Source: Halopseudomonas laoshanensis
GTDB taxonomy: Bacteria > Pseudomonadota > Gammaproteobacteria > Pseudomonadales > Pseudomonadaceae
Reading direction: 5' to 3'
DNA length: 64,000 bases
Assembly (NCBI RefSeq): GCF_008365385.1
Contig: NZ_QOVF01000002.1
Span: 866,915-930,914, forward strand
The notes under the pieces are model-generated. The model worked only from the letters and a program-made list of their open reading frames with translations. It was not told the origin of the DNA and ran no database searches. The position numbers and the translations under genes are program-made. Shown piece after piece: positions 41,131 through 51,008 of the stretch. The stretch's first letter is position 1. The number at the start of each line of letters is the position of its first letter.

Positions 41131-42549
41131 TTAGTGCCCTCCGGCGGGGGAAGCGGGTGCGGAGGAAGCGCTATTGGCCTCGCTCGGCGTTACTGGCCCA
41201 AAACGAACCAGGTCCAGTTCAGACTGAGCCACCCAGAAGTCACTCTGGGCCTGCAGATAACGATTGACTGTGGAGATCTGCTCTCGCGCATCAGCAAGTA
41301 GCTCGAATACACCGATAAACATGCCGTTGTAGAGCAACATGTTTTCCTCACTGATACGCTTGCGCAGCGGGACAATCTCATCCCGGTAATGCGCTGCCAC
41401 ATCCCATGCAGTACGGTAGGCTTGATAACCTTCGCGTACCTGCGAGCGCGCATTGATTGCCACTTCGGCGGTCAACTGCAGTTGCTGCATGTACCGCGCC
41501 TCGTTGCCGGCCATGCGAGCTCCGCTCCAATCAAACAACGGCAGCTCAACGGTAACTTCATAGCCGCGCTGCACGGGCTCTTCGTTGGAACTGTTATTGC
41601 TGACCCCCAATTCCAGCACATTGATAAAGCGCGTTGCCTTGCCCAGCTTCAAGTTGGTCGCCAGACGTTTGGCGCCCTGTTGTGCAGCCCTCACGTCCAG
41701 GCGGCTGGCCATGGCCTGCTGCTCGATATCTGGCTGGTCCAATGGCTTAGCAGGCACGTCCGGCAGCCGCTCTGGCAGGGTAAAATCCGTCTGTTCTCCC
41801 CATAAGCCAAGCAAGCGAACCAGCCGCTCATGGCTTGCGACCTGCTCTTGTCTGGCCTGCAGGTGAGCCAGTGCTGCTTCCGCGTAAAAGCTCTGCTCAC
41901 GGGCTTGCTGCAAGGCGCTGTAATTACCCACGGCGGCCATACGATGAGCCATTTCCGCGCCTGCATCAGCCGCCTGCCGAACCTGCTCGCTATAAGCCAG
42001 ACTCTGCTGCGCTGCGACCGCGCGATACCAGGCTATACGCGTGTCCGTTGCCAACCGCATTACCGACAAGCTGACTTCCCGCTGTACCTGCGCATTCTGG
42101 CCCTCAGCTATGCGACGGGTTAAGGGCAAGGCGATCAAGCTGCCCAGATTAAGGTGCAACCCGCGTTCCCACTCCACTTCGCTGCCACGCGTCATGCGCC
42201 CGATGGAAAAGCCGGGATTCGGTAAGCGGCTCGCCTGTACCCGCTGCGCATCAGCGATACCCAGATCAAAAAAGCGAGCTTGCAGCCCCGGATTGTTCAT
42301 CAGCGCAATTTCCACTGCACTTTCCAGCGCTAACGGCTCGGCCAGAAGCTCGGCGATCCGCTCGCGGACCACCGGCGGCTGATCCTGCTCGGTGGCCCAA
42401 TGCAGCGAATCCTGCCCGGTCAGCTCGGCGCTCTGTTGCTGAACTTGTTCAAGGCTACTCTGAGGCGCCAGCCCCGCGCAGCCCGCCAGGGTCAACAGCA
42501 GCACGCCGGTGGAACCCAAACGCGCGAGAGCCGTATTGGTCTTGTTCAT
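41131..42549 (-). CDS. TolC-family outer-membrane lipoprotein of copper operon
   Basis: 472 residues. Lipobox LLTLAGCAG, then OEP repeats (ALESAVEIALMNNPGLQARFFDLG; VELPLFDWSGARMAGNEARYMQQLQ). No RND or adaptor gene accompanies it here; it may serve CusBA or act alone with the oxidase. ATG 42549 has AAGGAG six bases upstream. Stop abuts the oxidase ATG. Confidence 0.88.
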   Translation of the reverse strand: MNKTNTALARLGSTGVLLLTLAGCAGLAPQSSLEQVQQQSAELTGQDSLHWATEQDQPPVVRERIAELLAEPLALESAVEIALMNNPGLQARFFDLGIADAQRVQASRLPNPGFSIGRMTRGSEVEWERGLHLNLGSLIALPLTRRIAEGQNAQVQREVSLSVMRLATDTRIAWYRAVAAQQSLAYSEQVRQAADAGAEMAHRMAAVGNYSALQQAREQSFYAEAALAHLQARQEQVASHERLVRLLGLWGEQTDFTLPERLPDVPAKPLDQPDIEQQAMASRLDVRAAQQGAKRLATNLKLGKATRFINVLELGVSNNSSNEEPVQRGYEVTVELPLFDWSGARMAGNEARYMQQLQLTAEVAINARSQVREGYQAYRTAWDVAAHYRDEIVPLRKRISEENMLLYNGMFIGVFELLADAREQISTVNRYLQAQSDFWVAQSELDLVRFGPVTPSEANSASSAPASPAGGH

Positions 42550-42559
42550 AACCAGCTCC

Positions 42560-42886
42560 TTAATGATGTTGATGCGGATTGGCGTCGCCGCCGGCATCGG
42601 CAGCGTTATCAATGTCGGCATCAGCGTCATCATCTTGCGACTGGCTGGCCTCCCATACCTCTGCCGCATAGGCTTGCCAACCGCCTATACGGCCGACGGT
42701 AGCATTGGCCTCACGCCAGTCGCCGGGAGTCTGGTGCTCAAAGCCTCGATAGCTGTGCAATGGAGATTGGTAAGTCACTGGCGGGACGACGTTGGCGCCA
42801 GATGGATCAGGCTGAGTTGCCTGGGCGTGACTGTGCCACGCCAGAACGGCTAATAAGCCGCCAATACAATACGTTGGGGAAAACAT
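42560..42886 (-). CDS. Small secreted protein of copper operon
   Basis: 108 residues with N-terminal signal (CIGGLLAVLAWHSHAQA), a conserved-looking core (YQSPLHSYRGFEHQTPGDWREANATVGRIGGWQAYA in parts) and an Asp/His-rich tail (DDDADADIDN...PHQHH) likely to bind metal. ATG 42886 has AGAGG five bases upstream. Such genes commonly sit before TolC and oxidase genes in copper clusters; function unknown. Confidence 0.72.
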   Translation of the reverse strand: MFSPTYCIGGLLAVLAWHSHAQATQPDPSGANVVPPVTYQSPLHSYRGFEHQTPGDWREANATVGRIGGWQAYAAEVWEASQSQDDDADADIDNAADAGGDANPHQHH

Positions 42887-42903
42887 GACCACCTCTGCGA
42901 TCA

Positions 42904-42920
42904 GATCGGTGTTACCGATC
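42904..42920. other. Intercistronic hairpin in copper operon
   Basis: GATCGGT-GTT-ACCGATC, perfect 7-base stem between the genes ending at 42955 and starting at 42886 on the minus strand. Could stabilise or attenuate the transcript; no T-run. Confidence 0.5.
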
Positions 42921-42954
42921 AGAAATGTTCAGCTCAACAGGAGCCGTTATCGTT

Positions 42955-43323
42955 TCAGAGGAGGACGGTGCGGGGAGGTCGTTTGAGTGGCTCGGGTGTT
43001 TGCCCGACAAACAATAAATAGGCCGGCACGCCAGAGAGTACCGGAGCAAACTCAGCCAAAGGCTCGGTGTTGCAACTGGTCAGGGCGCTGATGCCATGAC
43101 AACTGATCGCGCAAAGCACGCAACCGCTATGCACCACTTCGCCGGTGTCATCATGGCTCTGCTCGGCCATCGCATGATGGGCATGCTCAGTTGGCATCTC
43201 GTTCTGCTGCGTGGCAGGAGGTGTAGCTGCACAAGACGTAGAAAACGCACCCGCAACTGCCTGGGCCGGGATGATCAAGATCATCAGCCAAAGCAGACAG
43301 GTACGTAGTACGCCAGTTTTCAT
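42955..43323 (-). CDS. Small secreted metal-operon leader protein (DUF2946-like)
   Basis: 122 residues: signal sequence (CLLWLMILIIPAQAVAG), a His-rich part (EHAHHAMAEQSHDD), a Cys/His cluster HSGCVLCAISCHG, and end EPLKRPPRTVLL. First gene of the copper operon running to 38900. ATG 43323 has AGGGTG upstream. Same plan as proteins at 9350 and 28101. Confidence 0.7.
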   Translation of the reverse strand: MKTGVLRTCLLWLMILIIPAQAVAGAFSTSCAATPPATQQNEMPTEHAHHAMAEQSHDDTGEVVHSGCVLCAISCHGISALTSCNTEPLAEFAPVLSGVPAYLLFVGQTPEPLKRPPRTVLL

Positions 43324-43497
43324 CAAGCACCCTGATGGAGTTGTTATACGGAGATTACCGCTGACGGCCATATTTATCCAGTTGCCGACGCAACAAGTTG
43401 TAATTTCTATGCCATCATTCTAGGTCTGCTTATTTGTGAGGCTTCTAGGTTAATCGGACTGATCATGCATATGCGAGAGACGTCCGCTATTGGCCGG

Positions 43498-43527
43498 ATA
43501 GCGCCGGTCTGGTTAAGCCGGCGCTAT
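43498..43527. other. Perfect stem-loop behind integrase remnant
   Basis: ATAGCGCCGG / CCGGCGCTAT, 10-base arms, loop TCTGGTTAAG. Sits 7 bases beyond the original integrase stop (43534). May terminate the integrase or be part of a recombination end; no T-run. Confidence 0.55.
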
Positions 43528-43533
43528 CGCTGG

Positions 43534-44147
43534 TCAGACTTCGGTCTGTTCTGCCATATCAAGAGCGTCGTCCACTTCGATTCCTAAATACCGGACCGTG
43601 CTTTCCAACTTCGTTGGCCCAGTAGAAGCTGAACTGCCCTGAGGCTCTTCGTCCTACGGTAGATCAGTGAAGCCTTGGTGCGCATTAGCGTATGGGTGCC
43701 GTACATGACCGGATCAAGATCAATGGTTATTACCCAGGCTTTGACGATTCGAGCGTATTGTCTGATGGAAAGGTCGGCTGAGGCGTGCAATCTGCTCGGA
43801 AACAGGAAATCCTCACTTCGCAGTTGGGCCTTATGTATCCAGGCTTCTAGAGCCGTCCGGGTTTGTTCGGTGATTTCGAACTGGACTGGTCGATGAGTTT
43901 TCTGCTGCATCACAATTGCCCGAGACGATACTTGTGCACCATGGGCGATGTCGCGCACCCGTAGCTTCGTCAAATCACAGGCCCGTAACTTGCTGTCGAT
44001 TGCCAAATTGAAAAGAGCTAGATATCGAGTTTTTTCAGCAATTTGGAGCCTTACTCGAATAGACCAGATATCTCTGAGTCGAAGCGGCGGGTTCTGCCCG
44101 ACTAGCTTGCCTTGATTCCAGGGTTCACGAGCAACACTGGTGTTCAT
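43534..44147 (-). pseudogene. Tyrosine recombinase/integrase, frameshifted
   Basis: Short integrase-type recombinase, C-terminal catalytic domain only. LAIDSKLRACDLTKLRVRDI carries the first catalytic Arg. The HxxR box reads HTLMRTK, where relatives have HSxRRTK, so its Arg is Met. After LLLGQ the frame shifts: the intact continuation KLESTVRYLGIEVDD with the catalytic Tyr is found in the next frame, ending at 43534-43536, while the actual frame stops at 43584. One base is missing near 43615. Start ATG 44147 has GGAGG. Two independent lesions make it inactive. Confidence 0.85.
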
Positions 44148-44238
44148 GGCTTGTCCTCCACGTTATGGAGGATAACCATGCCCCTTAATGGCAAAAAGCG
44201 CTAACCGGCCAAGAGCAGCCGCTCAAAACTGTCTATGA

Positions 44239-44440
44239 ATCTGGGGGCTATTCAGTGCTGGCAGCGCTGGGTTGGGTTTGGCTATAACCTTATCGATTGC
44301 AAATGCCCATGGCGGGACGGCCTGGTGTTCTTCAATGCAGGAAGTCACCCGGTTTTTCTTGGAATTGTCTTTGGATAATGTGGAGCCCAAGGAAAACCGA
44401 GTGGTGAGTTTTCTCCGAGGCTCCACTGACGGGGCATCGC
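44239..44440 (+). pseudogene. Remnant of a histidine kinase C-terminus
   Basis: In one frame, FSAGSAGLGLAITLSIANAHGG followed by VTRFFLELSLD: the G2 box and last strand of a HATPase domain. Upstream is a stop and no kinase, so only the last 50-60 codons survive. The frame then runs on into DNA antisense to the copper ATPase. Closest in type to CopS/CusS kinases. Confidence 0.75.
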
Positions 44441-44450
44441 TGGTCTTTGC

Positions 44451-46787
44451 TTACAGCTTGATAACCCTCAGTCGTAAGGCATTGGTGATCACGCTGACCG
44501 AAGACAACGACATAGCCGCTGCCGCAATGATTGGCGACAACAGAATGCCGGTAAATGGGTACAGAAGCCCCGCCGCAACCGGTATTCCCGCAGCGTTGTA
44601 AACGAAGGCGAAAAACAGGTTTTGCCGAATATTGCGCATCGTAGCGCGTGACAACTTCCGTGCTTCAACAATCCCCATCAGATCACCGCGCAGGAGCGTA
44701 ATGCCCGAACTTTCAATGGCGACATCCGTGCCCGTGCCCATAGCGATACCAACGTCTGCGGTGGCCAGGGCGGGGGCATCGTTCACACCATCACCGGCCA
44801 TCGCCACAATCCGGCCTTCATCCTTGAGACGCTGGACGATCTTGCCTTTGTCTTCGGGCAGCACTTCTGCTTCTACCTCATCAATACGCAGTTTACGGGC
44901 TACAGCCTCGGCGGAGGTGCGATTGTCGCCCGTCAGCATGACCACGCGAACGCCCTCATTTTGTAACGCTGCAATAGCCGCTGCGGTGGTCTCCTTAACC
45001 GGATCGGCGATCGCAAGTAACCCGCAGATCTTCCCGTCCACTGCGGCAAAAATCACCGTGGCTCCGTCTTTACGAAGCTCGTCTGCCTCTTTGTCAAAAG
45101 CGGAAGTATCGACAGCCTCAGACTCCATAAGCAGCCGATTGCCGAGCAGGACCCGCTTGCCATCGATCTTGCCGGTCACTCCTTTACCGTTTGGGGAGTC
45201 GAAATTATAGGCATCAGAGAGCGTCAGCTGCATGGCTTTGGCTTTCTCGATAATGGCATGTGCCAGCGGATGCTCACTGCCCTTTTCAAGACCAGCGGCG
45301 TAGCGCATCAGGTCCTCATCACTGAAGCCGTCAGCCGTCACCAGCTTGGTCACCTGCGGCTTGCCTTCGGTCAGCGTGCCGGTTTTGTCCACCACGACCG
45401 TATCTACTTTCTCCATGCGCTCGAGGGCTTCCGCGTCACGGATCAGCACCCCAATCTGAGCGCCACGACCAACACCCACCATGATCGACATGGGCGTTGC
45501 CAAACCAAGGGCGCAGGGGCAGGCAATGATCAATACACTTACCGCGGCAATCAGCCCAAAAGCCATCGGCGGCGTGGGTCCGTATATTGACCAGACGACA
45601 AACGCAATAACGGCGATGACGATGACCGCCGGCACGAACCAACCGGCTACTTTATCTGCCAGACCCTGAATTGGTGCACGACTGCGCTGGGCGTTTGCCA
45701 CCATTTGCACAATCTGGGAGAGCATGGTGTCGCGGCCTACCTTGTCGGCGCGCATGATGAAACTGCCCTGCTGGTTGATGCTGCCGCCAACCACCTGGGC
45801 GCCGGCCTTTTTACTGACCGCCAAAGGCTCTCCGGTTACCATGGATTCATCTACATTGGAGCTGCCTTCAAGGACTTCACCATCCAGTGGTACCTTGTCG
45901 CCGGGGCGCACCCGGAGGCGGTCGCCGACCTTTATCTGTTCAAGGGTGACATCGGACTCGTCACCGTCATCGGACAGCTTTCTGGCGGTTGCTGGGGCAA
46001 GATCAAGCAAGGCCTTGATGGCGCCAGAGGTTTTCTCTCGAGCACGCAGCTCCAGAACCTGTCCGAGTAACACCAGCACCACGATAACGGCCGCGGCCTC
46101 GAAATACACAGCGACCGAGCCATCTTCCTGGCGGAAGGCGCCGGGGAAAATCTGCGGCATCAATGTTGCGACCAGGCTATAAAACAACGCAACGCCGGTA
46201 CCGATGGATATCAGCGTGAACATGTTCAGGTTACGGCTGAGGACAGATTTCCAGCCCCGAACAAAGAACGGCCAGCCGCAATAAACCACTACCGGGGTGG
46301 CCAGTAGCAGTTGAATCCAGTTGGATATTTGCGGCGACACGATGTGATCAAGCCCCGTCAGGTGACCGCCCATCTCAAGCAGAAATACCGGAAGCGTCAA
46401 AACAAGACCGATCCAGAATCGACGCGTCATGTCAGTGAGTTCTGCAGAAGGTCCATCATTCAGGCTGACTTCTTCAGGCTCCAGACCCATGCCGCAGATG
46501 GGACAATCACCGGGGCCTTGCTGACGGATCTCGGGGTGCATCGGGCAGGTGTACATGGTACCGGGTGCAACCGGCTCTGCCTCGGCACTCTTTTCGCCGA
46601 GGTACTTCTCTGAATCGTCTTCAAACTTTGACTGGCATCTGGAAGAGCAAAAGTACCAGCTCTTGCCTGCATGCTGGCTGCGATGTTCTGCCGTATGCGG
46701 ATCGACCGACATGCCGCAAACAGGGTCTTTTACAGCGTTTTCGCCGCGGCTTTCATGATCATGATGATCGTGCTGGTGATCACTCAT
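44451..46787 (-). CDS. Copper P1B-type ATPase with YHS and metal-binding N-terminus
   Basis: 778 residues. N-terminus: His-rich ([11 protein letters not shown]), a YHS domain ([26 protein letters not shown]), then [26 protein letters not shown], the heavy-metal-binding domain. No HMA repeat. Core: [37 protein letters not shown]-terminal helices have [11 protein letters not shown] and [15 protein letters not shown], typical of Cu(I) pumps. Last gene of the 51613-to-44451 copper operon. Confidence 0.93.
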   Translation of the reverse strand: MSDHQHDHHDHESRGENAVKDPVCGMSVDPHTAEHRSQHAGKSWYFCSSRCQSKFEDDSEKYLGEKSAEAEPVAPGTMYTCPMHPEIRQQGPGDCPICGMGLEPEEVSLNDGPSAELTDMTRRFWIGLVLTLPVFLLEMGGHLTGLDHIVSPQISNWIQLLLATPVVVYCGWPFFVRGWKSVLSRNLNMFTLISIGTGVALFYSLVATLMPQIFPGAFRQEDGSVAVYFEAAAVIVVLVLLGQVLELRAREKTSGAIKALLDLAPATARKLSDDGDESDVTLEQIKVGDRLRVRPGDKVPLDGEVLEGSSNVDESMVTGEPLAVSKKAGAQVVGGSINQQGSFIMRADKVGRDTMLSQIVQMVANAQRSRAPIQGLADKVAGWFVPAVIVIAVIAFVVWSIYGPTPPMAFGLIAAVSVLIIACPCALGLATPMSIMVGVGRGAQIGVLIRDAEALERMEKVDTVVVDKTGTLTEGKPQVTKLVTADGFSDEDLMRYAAGLEKGSEHPLAHAIIEKAKAMQLTLSDAYNFDSPNGKGVTGKIDGKRVLLGNRLLMESEAVDTSAFDKEADELRKDGATVIFAAVDGKICGLLAIADPVKETTAAAIAALQNEGVRVVMLTGDNRTSAEAVARKLRIDEVEAEVLPEDKGKIVQRLKDEGRIVAMAGDGVNDAPALATADVGIAMGTGTDVAIESSGITLLRGDLMGIVEARKLSRATMRNIRQNLFFAFVYNAAGIPVAAGLLYPFTGILLSPIIAAAAMSLSSVSVITNALRLRVIKL

Positions 46788-47004
46788 TGCCTGTTCCAGC
46801 TTTATGCGCTGGCCAGTCGGCAAAAGCGATAAAGTACAACAAAACCAGATTGACCATCGGAATCAGCATCAACAGTCCCAGCCAGCCCGGATATCCAGTG
46901 CGCCGACATATTTGCCAGACCGGCACGACGACGATGGCTACCACCAGCGTCCATAGCCAGTGCCCACTCCACATGGCATTTCCGTACATGCTCTCGTTCA
47001 TCAT
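46780..47004 (-). CDS. Small two-helix membrane protein
   Basis: 74 residues with helices at about 16-35 ([17 protein letters not shown]) and 42-62 ([24 protein letters not shown]), the DUF805-like short form. Strong RBS AAGGAGGT. Met/His at the start ([16 protein letters not shown]). Overlaps the ATPase start by eight bases. Role in copper handling unknown. Confidence 0.75.
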   Translation of the reverse strand: MMNESMYGNAMWSGHWLWTLVVAIVVVPVWQICRRTGYPGWLGLLMLIPMVNLVLLYFIAFADWPAHKAGTGNE

Positions 47005-47034
47005 GGTGTTGACCTCCTTTTCAAATCGTAGATA

Positions 47035-48387
47035 TCAATGGTGGTCTGCGTGAGCATGCTCATCATCCACCGCTTTTTTCCGTGCTGACGATGTCAGGAA
47101 TACCTGCTCGCCAATCGCAATCACGATCATGGCCACAACTGCCACGCCCAGCACGAAGGGATCTGAGTTCAGCTTGACCCAGACAAAGCCGCCGAGCGCC
47201 AGCAGATCCAGCATAATGGCTACTACCGGTACCCAACTCACGGCCTTCACATCCTCGCGCAGATAACGCAACACCCCCCAATGAATGGCGATGTCCATAA
47301 TCAGGTAGAAGATAATCCCAAGGGCCGCAATCCGGGAAAGATCAAAAAAGGCGGTCAGGATCAGACCCAACACCACCGTATAAACGAGTGTGTGCTTTTG
47401 AATGCTGCCCGACATCCCGAAGTGGCTATGCGGTACCAGTTTCATTTCGGTCAACATGGCGAGCATGCGCGATACTGCAAAGATACTGGCGAGGATGCCG
47501 CCGGCTGTTGCCATCATGGCGATTGCCACGGTAAACCATACTCCGTACTCACCGAGTACCGGGCGAGCGGCGGCAGCCAAGGAGTAGTCCCGGGTTTCGA
47601 TAATCTCGGCGAGGGACAGGTTACTGGCGACAGCGAAGCCAACCAGGGTATAGATCACCACGCAGGCGACAATGGAAATGATGATGGCGCGGCCAACGTT
47701 TCGACGCGGGTCCTTCACCTCGGACCCACTGTTGGTGATGGTGGTGAAACCCTTGAACGCCAGTATGCCCAGCGCAGTTGCACCCAAGAAGTTGCCAGCG
47801 ACCCCGGTCTCACCCGTGCTGGAAAAGTCGACAGCAAGACTGTCTGCCAACCAGACACCTACCAAACCGATGATCAAAATACCGGTGATCTTTAACACAC
47901 CAATAAAAGATGCAACGCCCTGAACCATCTGGTTGCCCAGCAGGTTAATCACAAATGCGGCCAGGATCAGTGATACCCCGAGAATCGGCACCATAAGTCC
48001 GCTCTCATCGCCGCCAAACAACTGCATCGTATAGGAGCCAAATGTACGGGCGAGAAAACTCTGGGCGATCACCATCGAGAAATACATCAGCAAGGCATGA
48101 AATGCGGTTGGTAGCCGATCACCGTATGCCTTGTGCAGATACATGCCAATGCCGCCAGCAGACGGATAGGCATTGGAAATCTTGATGTAGGAGTAAGAAC
48201 TAAAAGACACAATGACAGCCGCAGCCAAAAAGGCCAGGGGGAAAAGCGCACCTGTCATCTCTGCCATTTGACCTGTAAGCGCAAAGATACCGGCGCCAAT
48301 CATGACGCCAGTGCCCAACATGACAGTACCTGCCAGTGTCAGGCTACCCTCGTTGTAATGCGTGGTCCTGTCTTGCTCCTTGCTCAT
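47035..48387 (-). CDS. APC-superfamily amino-acid permease in copper operon
   Basis: 450 residues, about twelve membrane helices. GTVMLGTGVMIGAGIFALTG is the APC helix-1 unwound Gly motif; FKGFTTITNSGSEVKDPRRN is the helix-6 region. C-terminal tail is His-rich (DDEHAHADHH). ATG 48387 has AGGAGGT. Flanked by copB and the copper ATPase, all on the same strand. Substrate unknown; may import an amino acid used under metal stress or carry a metal complex. Confidence 0.82.
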   Translation of the reverse strand: MSKEQDRTTHYNEGSLTLAGTVMLGTGVMIGAGIFALTGQMAEMTGALFPLAFLAAAVIVSFSSYSYIKISNAYPSAGGIGMYLHKAYGDRLPTAFHALLMYFSMVIAQSFLARTFGSYTMQLFGGDESGLMVPILGVSLILAAFVINLLGNQMVQGVASFIGVLKITGILIIGLVGVWLADSLAVDFSSTGETGVAGNFLGATALGILAFKGFTTITNSGSEVKDPRRNVGRAIIISIVACVVIYTLVGFAVASNLSLAEIIETRDYSLAAAARPVLGEYGVWFTVAIAMMATAGGILASIFAVSRMLAMLTEMKLVPHSHFGMSGSIQKHTLVYTVVLGLILTAFFDLSRIAALGIIFYLIMDIAIHWGVLRYLREDVKAVSWVPVVAIMLDLLALGGFVWVKLNSDPFVLGVAVVAMIVIAIGEQVFLTSSARKKAVDDEHAHADHH

Positions 48388-48486
48388 ATAACCTCCTGCT
48401 AAATACTCATGACCAGAATATTTGGACAGCAAGCAACCCGAGGTTGTTCAACCCGGGCCGCGCAGGCCCAATAGCGGTTCAGGCCC

Positions 48487-49236
48487 TTAAAAGGACAGTC
48501 TTGCGCCGATAACGGCAAACCATTGTTCGGTGCCAGCTCCATCGGCTCTAGCAAAGTCAGCAGTGTCCCCATACTTGCGCTCATGTACGACGCCGATATA
48601 GGGGGAGAAAGAGCGATCTATCAGGTCATACCTCAGCCGCAGTCCGGTTTCAGTCGATACCAGACCTTTGCCAACACCAATCTCGCGATCCTCGCTGAAT
48701 GCGACAGTTGCATCGAAAGCGGCGGCCAGGATCCAGTAGTTGGTCAGCAACAGCTCGTACTCCGCATCCAGTTCAGCGGAGGTGTCTCCATCCTTGCTCA
48801 CGTAGAAGTTGGCATCAATCTCAAACCACTGGGGCGCCAGGCCGGCAATACCCAGAACAGCATAGGTACGGTCTGGACCTTCCGGGGTGTCGAACCGGAT
48901 TCCCGCTTTGGCATCAAAGAAATCCGAGACAGGTATCTGCCCTACCAGCTGATTCTCAAGCTTTTCATAAGCCTGCTCTTCTATGGCATATTCGCCTTTG
49001 GTCAGCCAACGTACTTTCAGATCGTCTGTGCCATAGAAGAAATCTCCACTCCATACACCCAGCTCTTCATCGTCATCACTGTAGCGGTATTCAAACTCTT
49101 CGAATTGAGCGCCCCAGACCTTCAAGGGATCCTTACGCGGGGTTGTGTCCTGCCTCCGCTCCTGGGCAAGACCCAGCGCGGGCATCATCACCAGACCGGT
49201 TAATGTGGTCACCGCCAGAGACTTGAAAAAACTCAT
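48487..49236 (-). CDS. copB: CopB-type outer-membrane copper resistance protein
   Basis: 249 residues. Signal peptide (LAVTTLTGLVMMPALGLA), then the CopB barrel: VWGAQFEEFEYRYSDDDEELGVWSGDFFYG, and final strands with ERKYGDTADFARADG and WFAVIGARLSF. It lacks the long Met-rich N-terminus of some CopB proteins. Overlaps copA by four bases. Confidence 0.9.
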   Translation of the reverse strand: MSFFKSLAVTTLTGLVMMPALGLAQERRQDTTPRKDPLKVWGAQFEEFEYRYSDDDEELGVWSGDFFYGTDDLKVRWLTKGEYAIEEQAYEKLENQLVGQIPVSDFFDAKAGIRFDTPEGPDRTYAVLGIAGLAPQWFEIDANFYVSKDGDTSAELDAEYELLLTNYWILAAAFDATVAFSEDREIGVGKGLVSTETGLRLRYDLIDRSFSPYIGVVHERKYGDTADFARADGAGTEQWFAVIGARLSF

Positions 49237-50969
49237 GCCCCACCTCCTAATTTGACCGATTGCTCGCTCACGGCTGCCCTTGCAGTCTCAGGTCCGCCTT
49301 CAACAATAATCTTGCGGAACATTCCCGCCGCGGCGTGATAGGACAGGTGACAATGGAATGCCCACTGTCCGGGCGCATCTACCTCGGTCTCCATATAGAC
49401 CGTAGTGCCCGGCTGAACACTGATCGTATGCTTGACTGGGTTCAACTGGCCGGCGCCAACATCCAGAATGGACCACATGCCATGCAGGTGCATGGGGTGG
49501 GTCATCATGGTTTCGTTGACGAATTTGAAGCGAACGCGCTCGCCGTACTGGAGACGGACGGGATCGGCATCCTCGTATTTGACACCATTGATGCTCCAGG
49601 TGTAGCGCTCCATGTTCCCGGTGAGGCGCATTTCAATTTCCCGGGTGGCTTCACGCGCCTCAAAGAGTGGCTTCTGAGCTTTCAGGTCTGCATAAGACAG
49701 AAACTTGCCGCCATTGGCTGCCGTTGGAATCAGGCCACTGCCCTGAGCGTAGAAGGGATCGCTGGCACCAGTGTCAGCCATCGCTGATCCTTGACCCATG
49801 TTGGAATGGTCCATGCCGGCCATATTGGAGTGATCCATGCCCTGCATGCCGTCCATGCCGTCCATGCCAGCCATATTGGAGTGGTCCATGCCCTCCATAC
49901 CGGCCATGCTGCCGTGATCCATACCTTCCATGCCGCCCATGTCGGCCATGGTCAGCCGGGCAGCTTCACGCAGTTCTGGCACTTCGGCTACCATGCCCAT
50001 TTCAGGTGCAAGGGTTGCCCTGGCATAGCCTGAACGCCCCATGGATTCAGCAAAAATCGTGTACGCCTGAGCGTCTTTAGGTCGAACAATCACGTCGAAG
50101 GTTTCGGCAACGCCAATACGAAACTCATCAACGCTGACGGGCTGAACATTGTTGCCGTCCGCCTGAACAACGGTCATTTCCAGTCCGGGAATCCGAATAT
50201 CAAAGTACGTCATGGCCGAGGAGTTGATGAAGCGCAGCCGGATTCGCTCACCCGGCTCAAAAATGCCAGTCCAGTTCTGCTCCGGACCCTTGCCGTTAAT
50301 GAGGCCCGTAAAACCCTGCAGGTCTTCGACGTCCGCTTTCATCATGCGCATATCGCCCCACGCCAGGCGATCTTTCAGCGTATTCATAAAGCCTTTTTCA
50401 GCCGCGTCGGAAAAGAACTCCCCAACCGTTTGTTGCTCGCGGTTGTAATAGTCCGGCATCATTTTGAGATTACGCATGATGCGGTCGCCGGTATGCGGAT
50501 GCTTGTCGGTTAACTGCACTACATAATCGCGGTCGTATCGAAAGGGTTCACGCCCCTCAGGCTCAATAACAATGGCCCCATAGGCGCCATCGGGCTCCTG
50601 GAAACCAGAGTGACTGTGAAACCAGTAGGTTCCCGACTGTGTGATGGGGAAGTTATAGGTGAAAGTTTCGCCCGGCTTGATACCCGGAAAACTGATCCCC
50701 GGGACGCCATCCTGCTTGTACGGAAGGATCAAGCCATGCCAGTGAATGGAGGTCATCTCATCCAGGTTGTTAGTGACCTTGATTGACACCTCTTCGCCTT
50801 CCTTGAACCGCATAACCGGCCCTGGAGATTTACCATTGTAACCAATACCTTCTTTAACGAAGTCGCCGGTATCGATCTGTACTCGATCGACCGTAAGGCT
50901 GTATTCACCCGCCAGACCAATAGCCGGCAAAAGCAGGCCCAATGCGCCTGCCAAAAGAGCTGTCTTCAT
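49233..50969 (-). CDS. copA: CopA-type multicopper oxidase with Met-rich insert
   Basis: 578 residues. Signal peptide without twin Arg (TALLAGALGLLLPAIGLA). Copper sites: SIHWHGLILP, WFHSHSGFQE, HPMHLHGMW and WAFHCHLSYHAAAGMF. Between them (about residues 345-395) lie repeats of the type MDHSNMAGM / GMEGM, binding many Cu(I). Oxidises and sequesters periplasmic copper. 84 bases behind the cupredoxin gene; overlaps copB by four bases. Confidence 0.93.
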   Translation of the reverse strand: MKTALLAGALGLLLPAIGLAGEYSLTVDRVQIDTGDFVKEGIGYNGKSPGPVMRFKEGEEVSIKVTNNLDEMTSIHWHGLILPYKQDGVPGISFPGIKPGETFTYNFPITQSGTYWFHSHSGFQEPDGAYGAIVIEPEGREPFRYDRDYVVQLTDKHPHTGDRIMRNLKMMPDYYNREQQTVGEFFSDAAEKGFMNTLKDRLAWGDMRMMKADVEDLQGFTGLINGKGPEQNWTGIFEPGERIRLRFINSSAMTYFDIRIPGLEMTVVQADGNNVQPVSVDEFRIGVAETFDVIVRPKDAQAYTIFAESMGRSGYARATLAPEMGMVAEVPELREAARLTMADMGGMEGMDHGSMAGMEGMDHSNMAGMDGMDGMQGMDHSNMAGMDHSNMGQGSAMADTGASDPFYAQGSGLIPTAANGGKFLSYADLKAQKPLFEAREATREIEMRLTGNMERYTWSINGVKYEDADPVRLQYGERVRFKFVNETMMTHPMHLHGMWSILDVGAGQLNPVKHTISVQPGTTVYMETEVDAPGQWAFHCHLSYHAAAGMFRKIIVEGGPETARAAVSEQSVKLGGGA

Positions 50970-51008
50970 GGATCACTACTCCCAACTGCTTGAATGCATA
51001 GAGATCTA

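Noticed and set aside
43390..43405. GCAACAAGTTGTAATT upstream of the 43323 operon as a cop box
   Set aside because: The right half fits but the left half is one base off and mismatched; too weak to call.
43498..43527. Perfect hairpin next to an integrase as an integron attC site
   Set aside because: The recombinase lacks integron-integrase features and no conserved attC core sites or gene cassettes are seen; a terminator or remnant is simpler.
49790..49935. Regular repeats that could be read as a CRISPR array
   Set aside because: They are codon-phased Met-rich repeats within copA, with no spacers and no cas genes.
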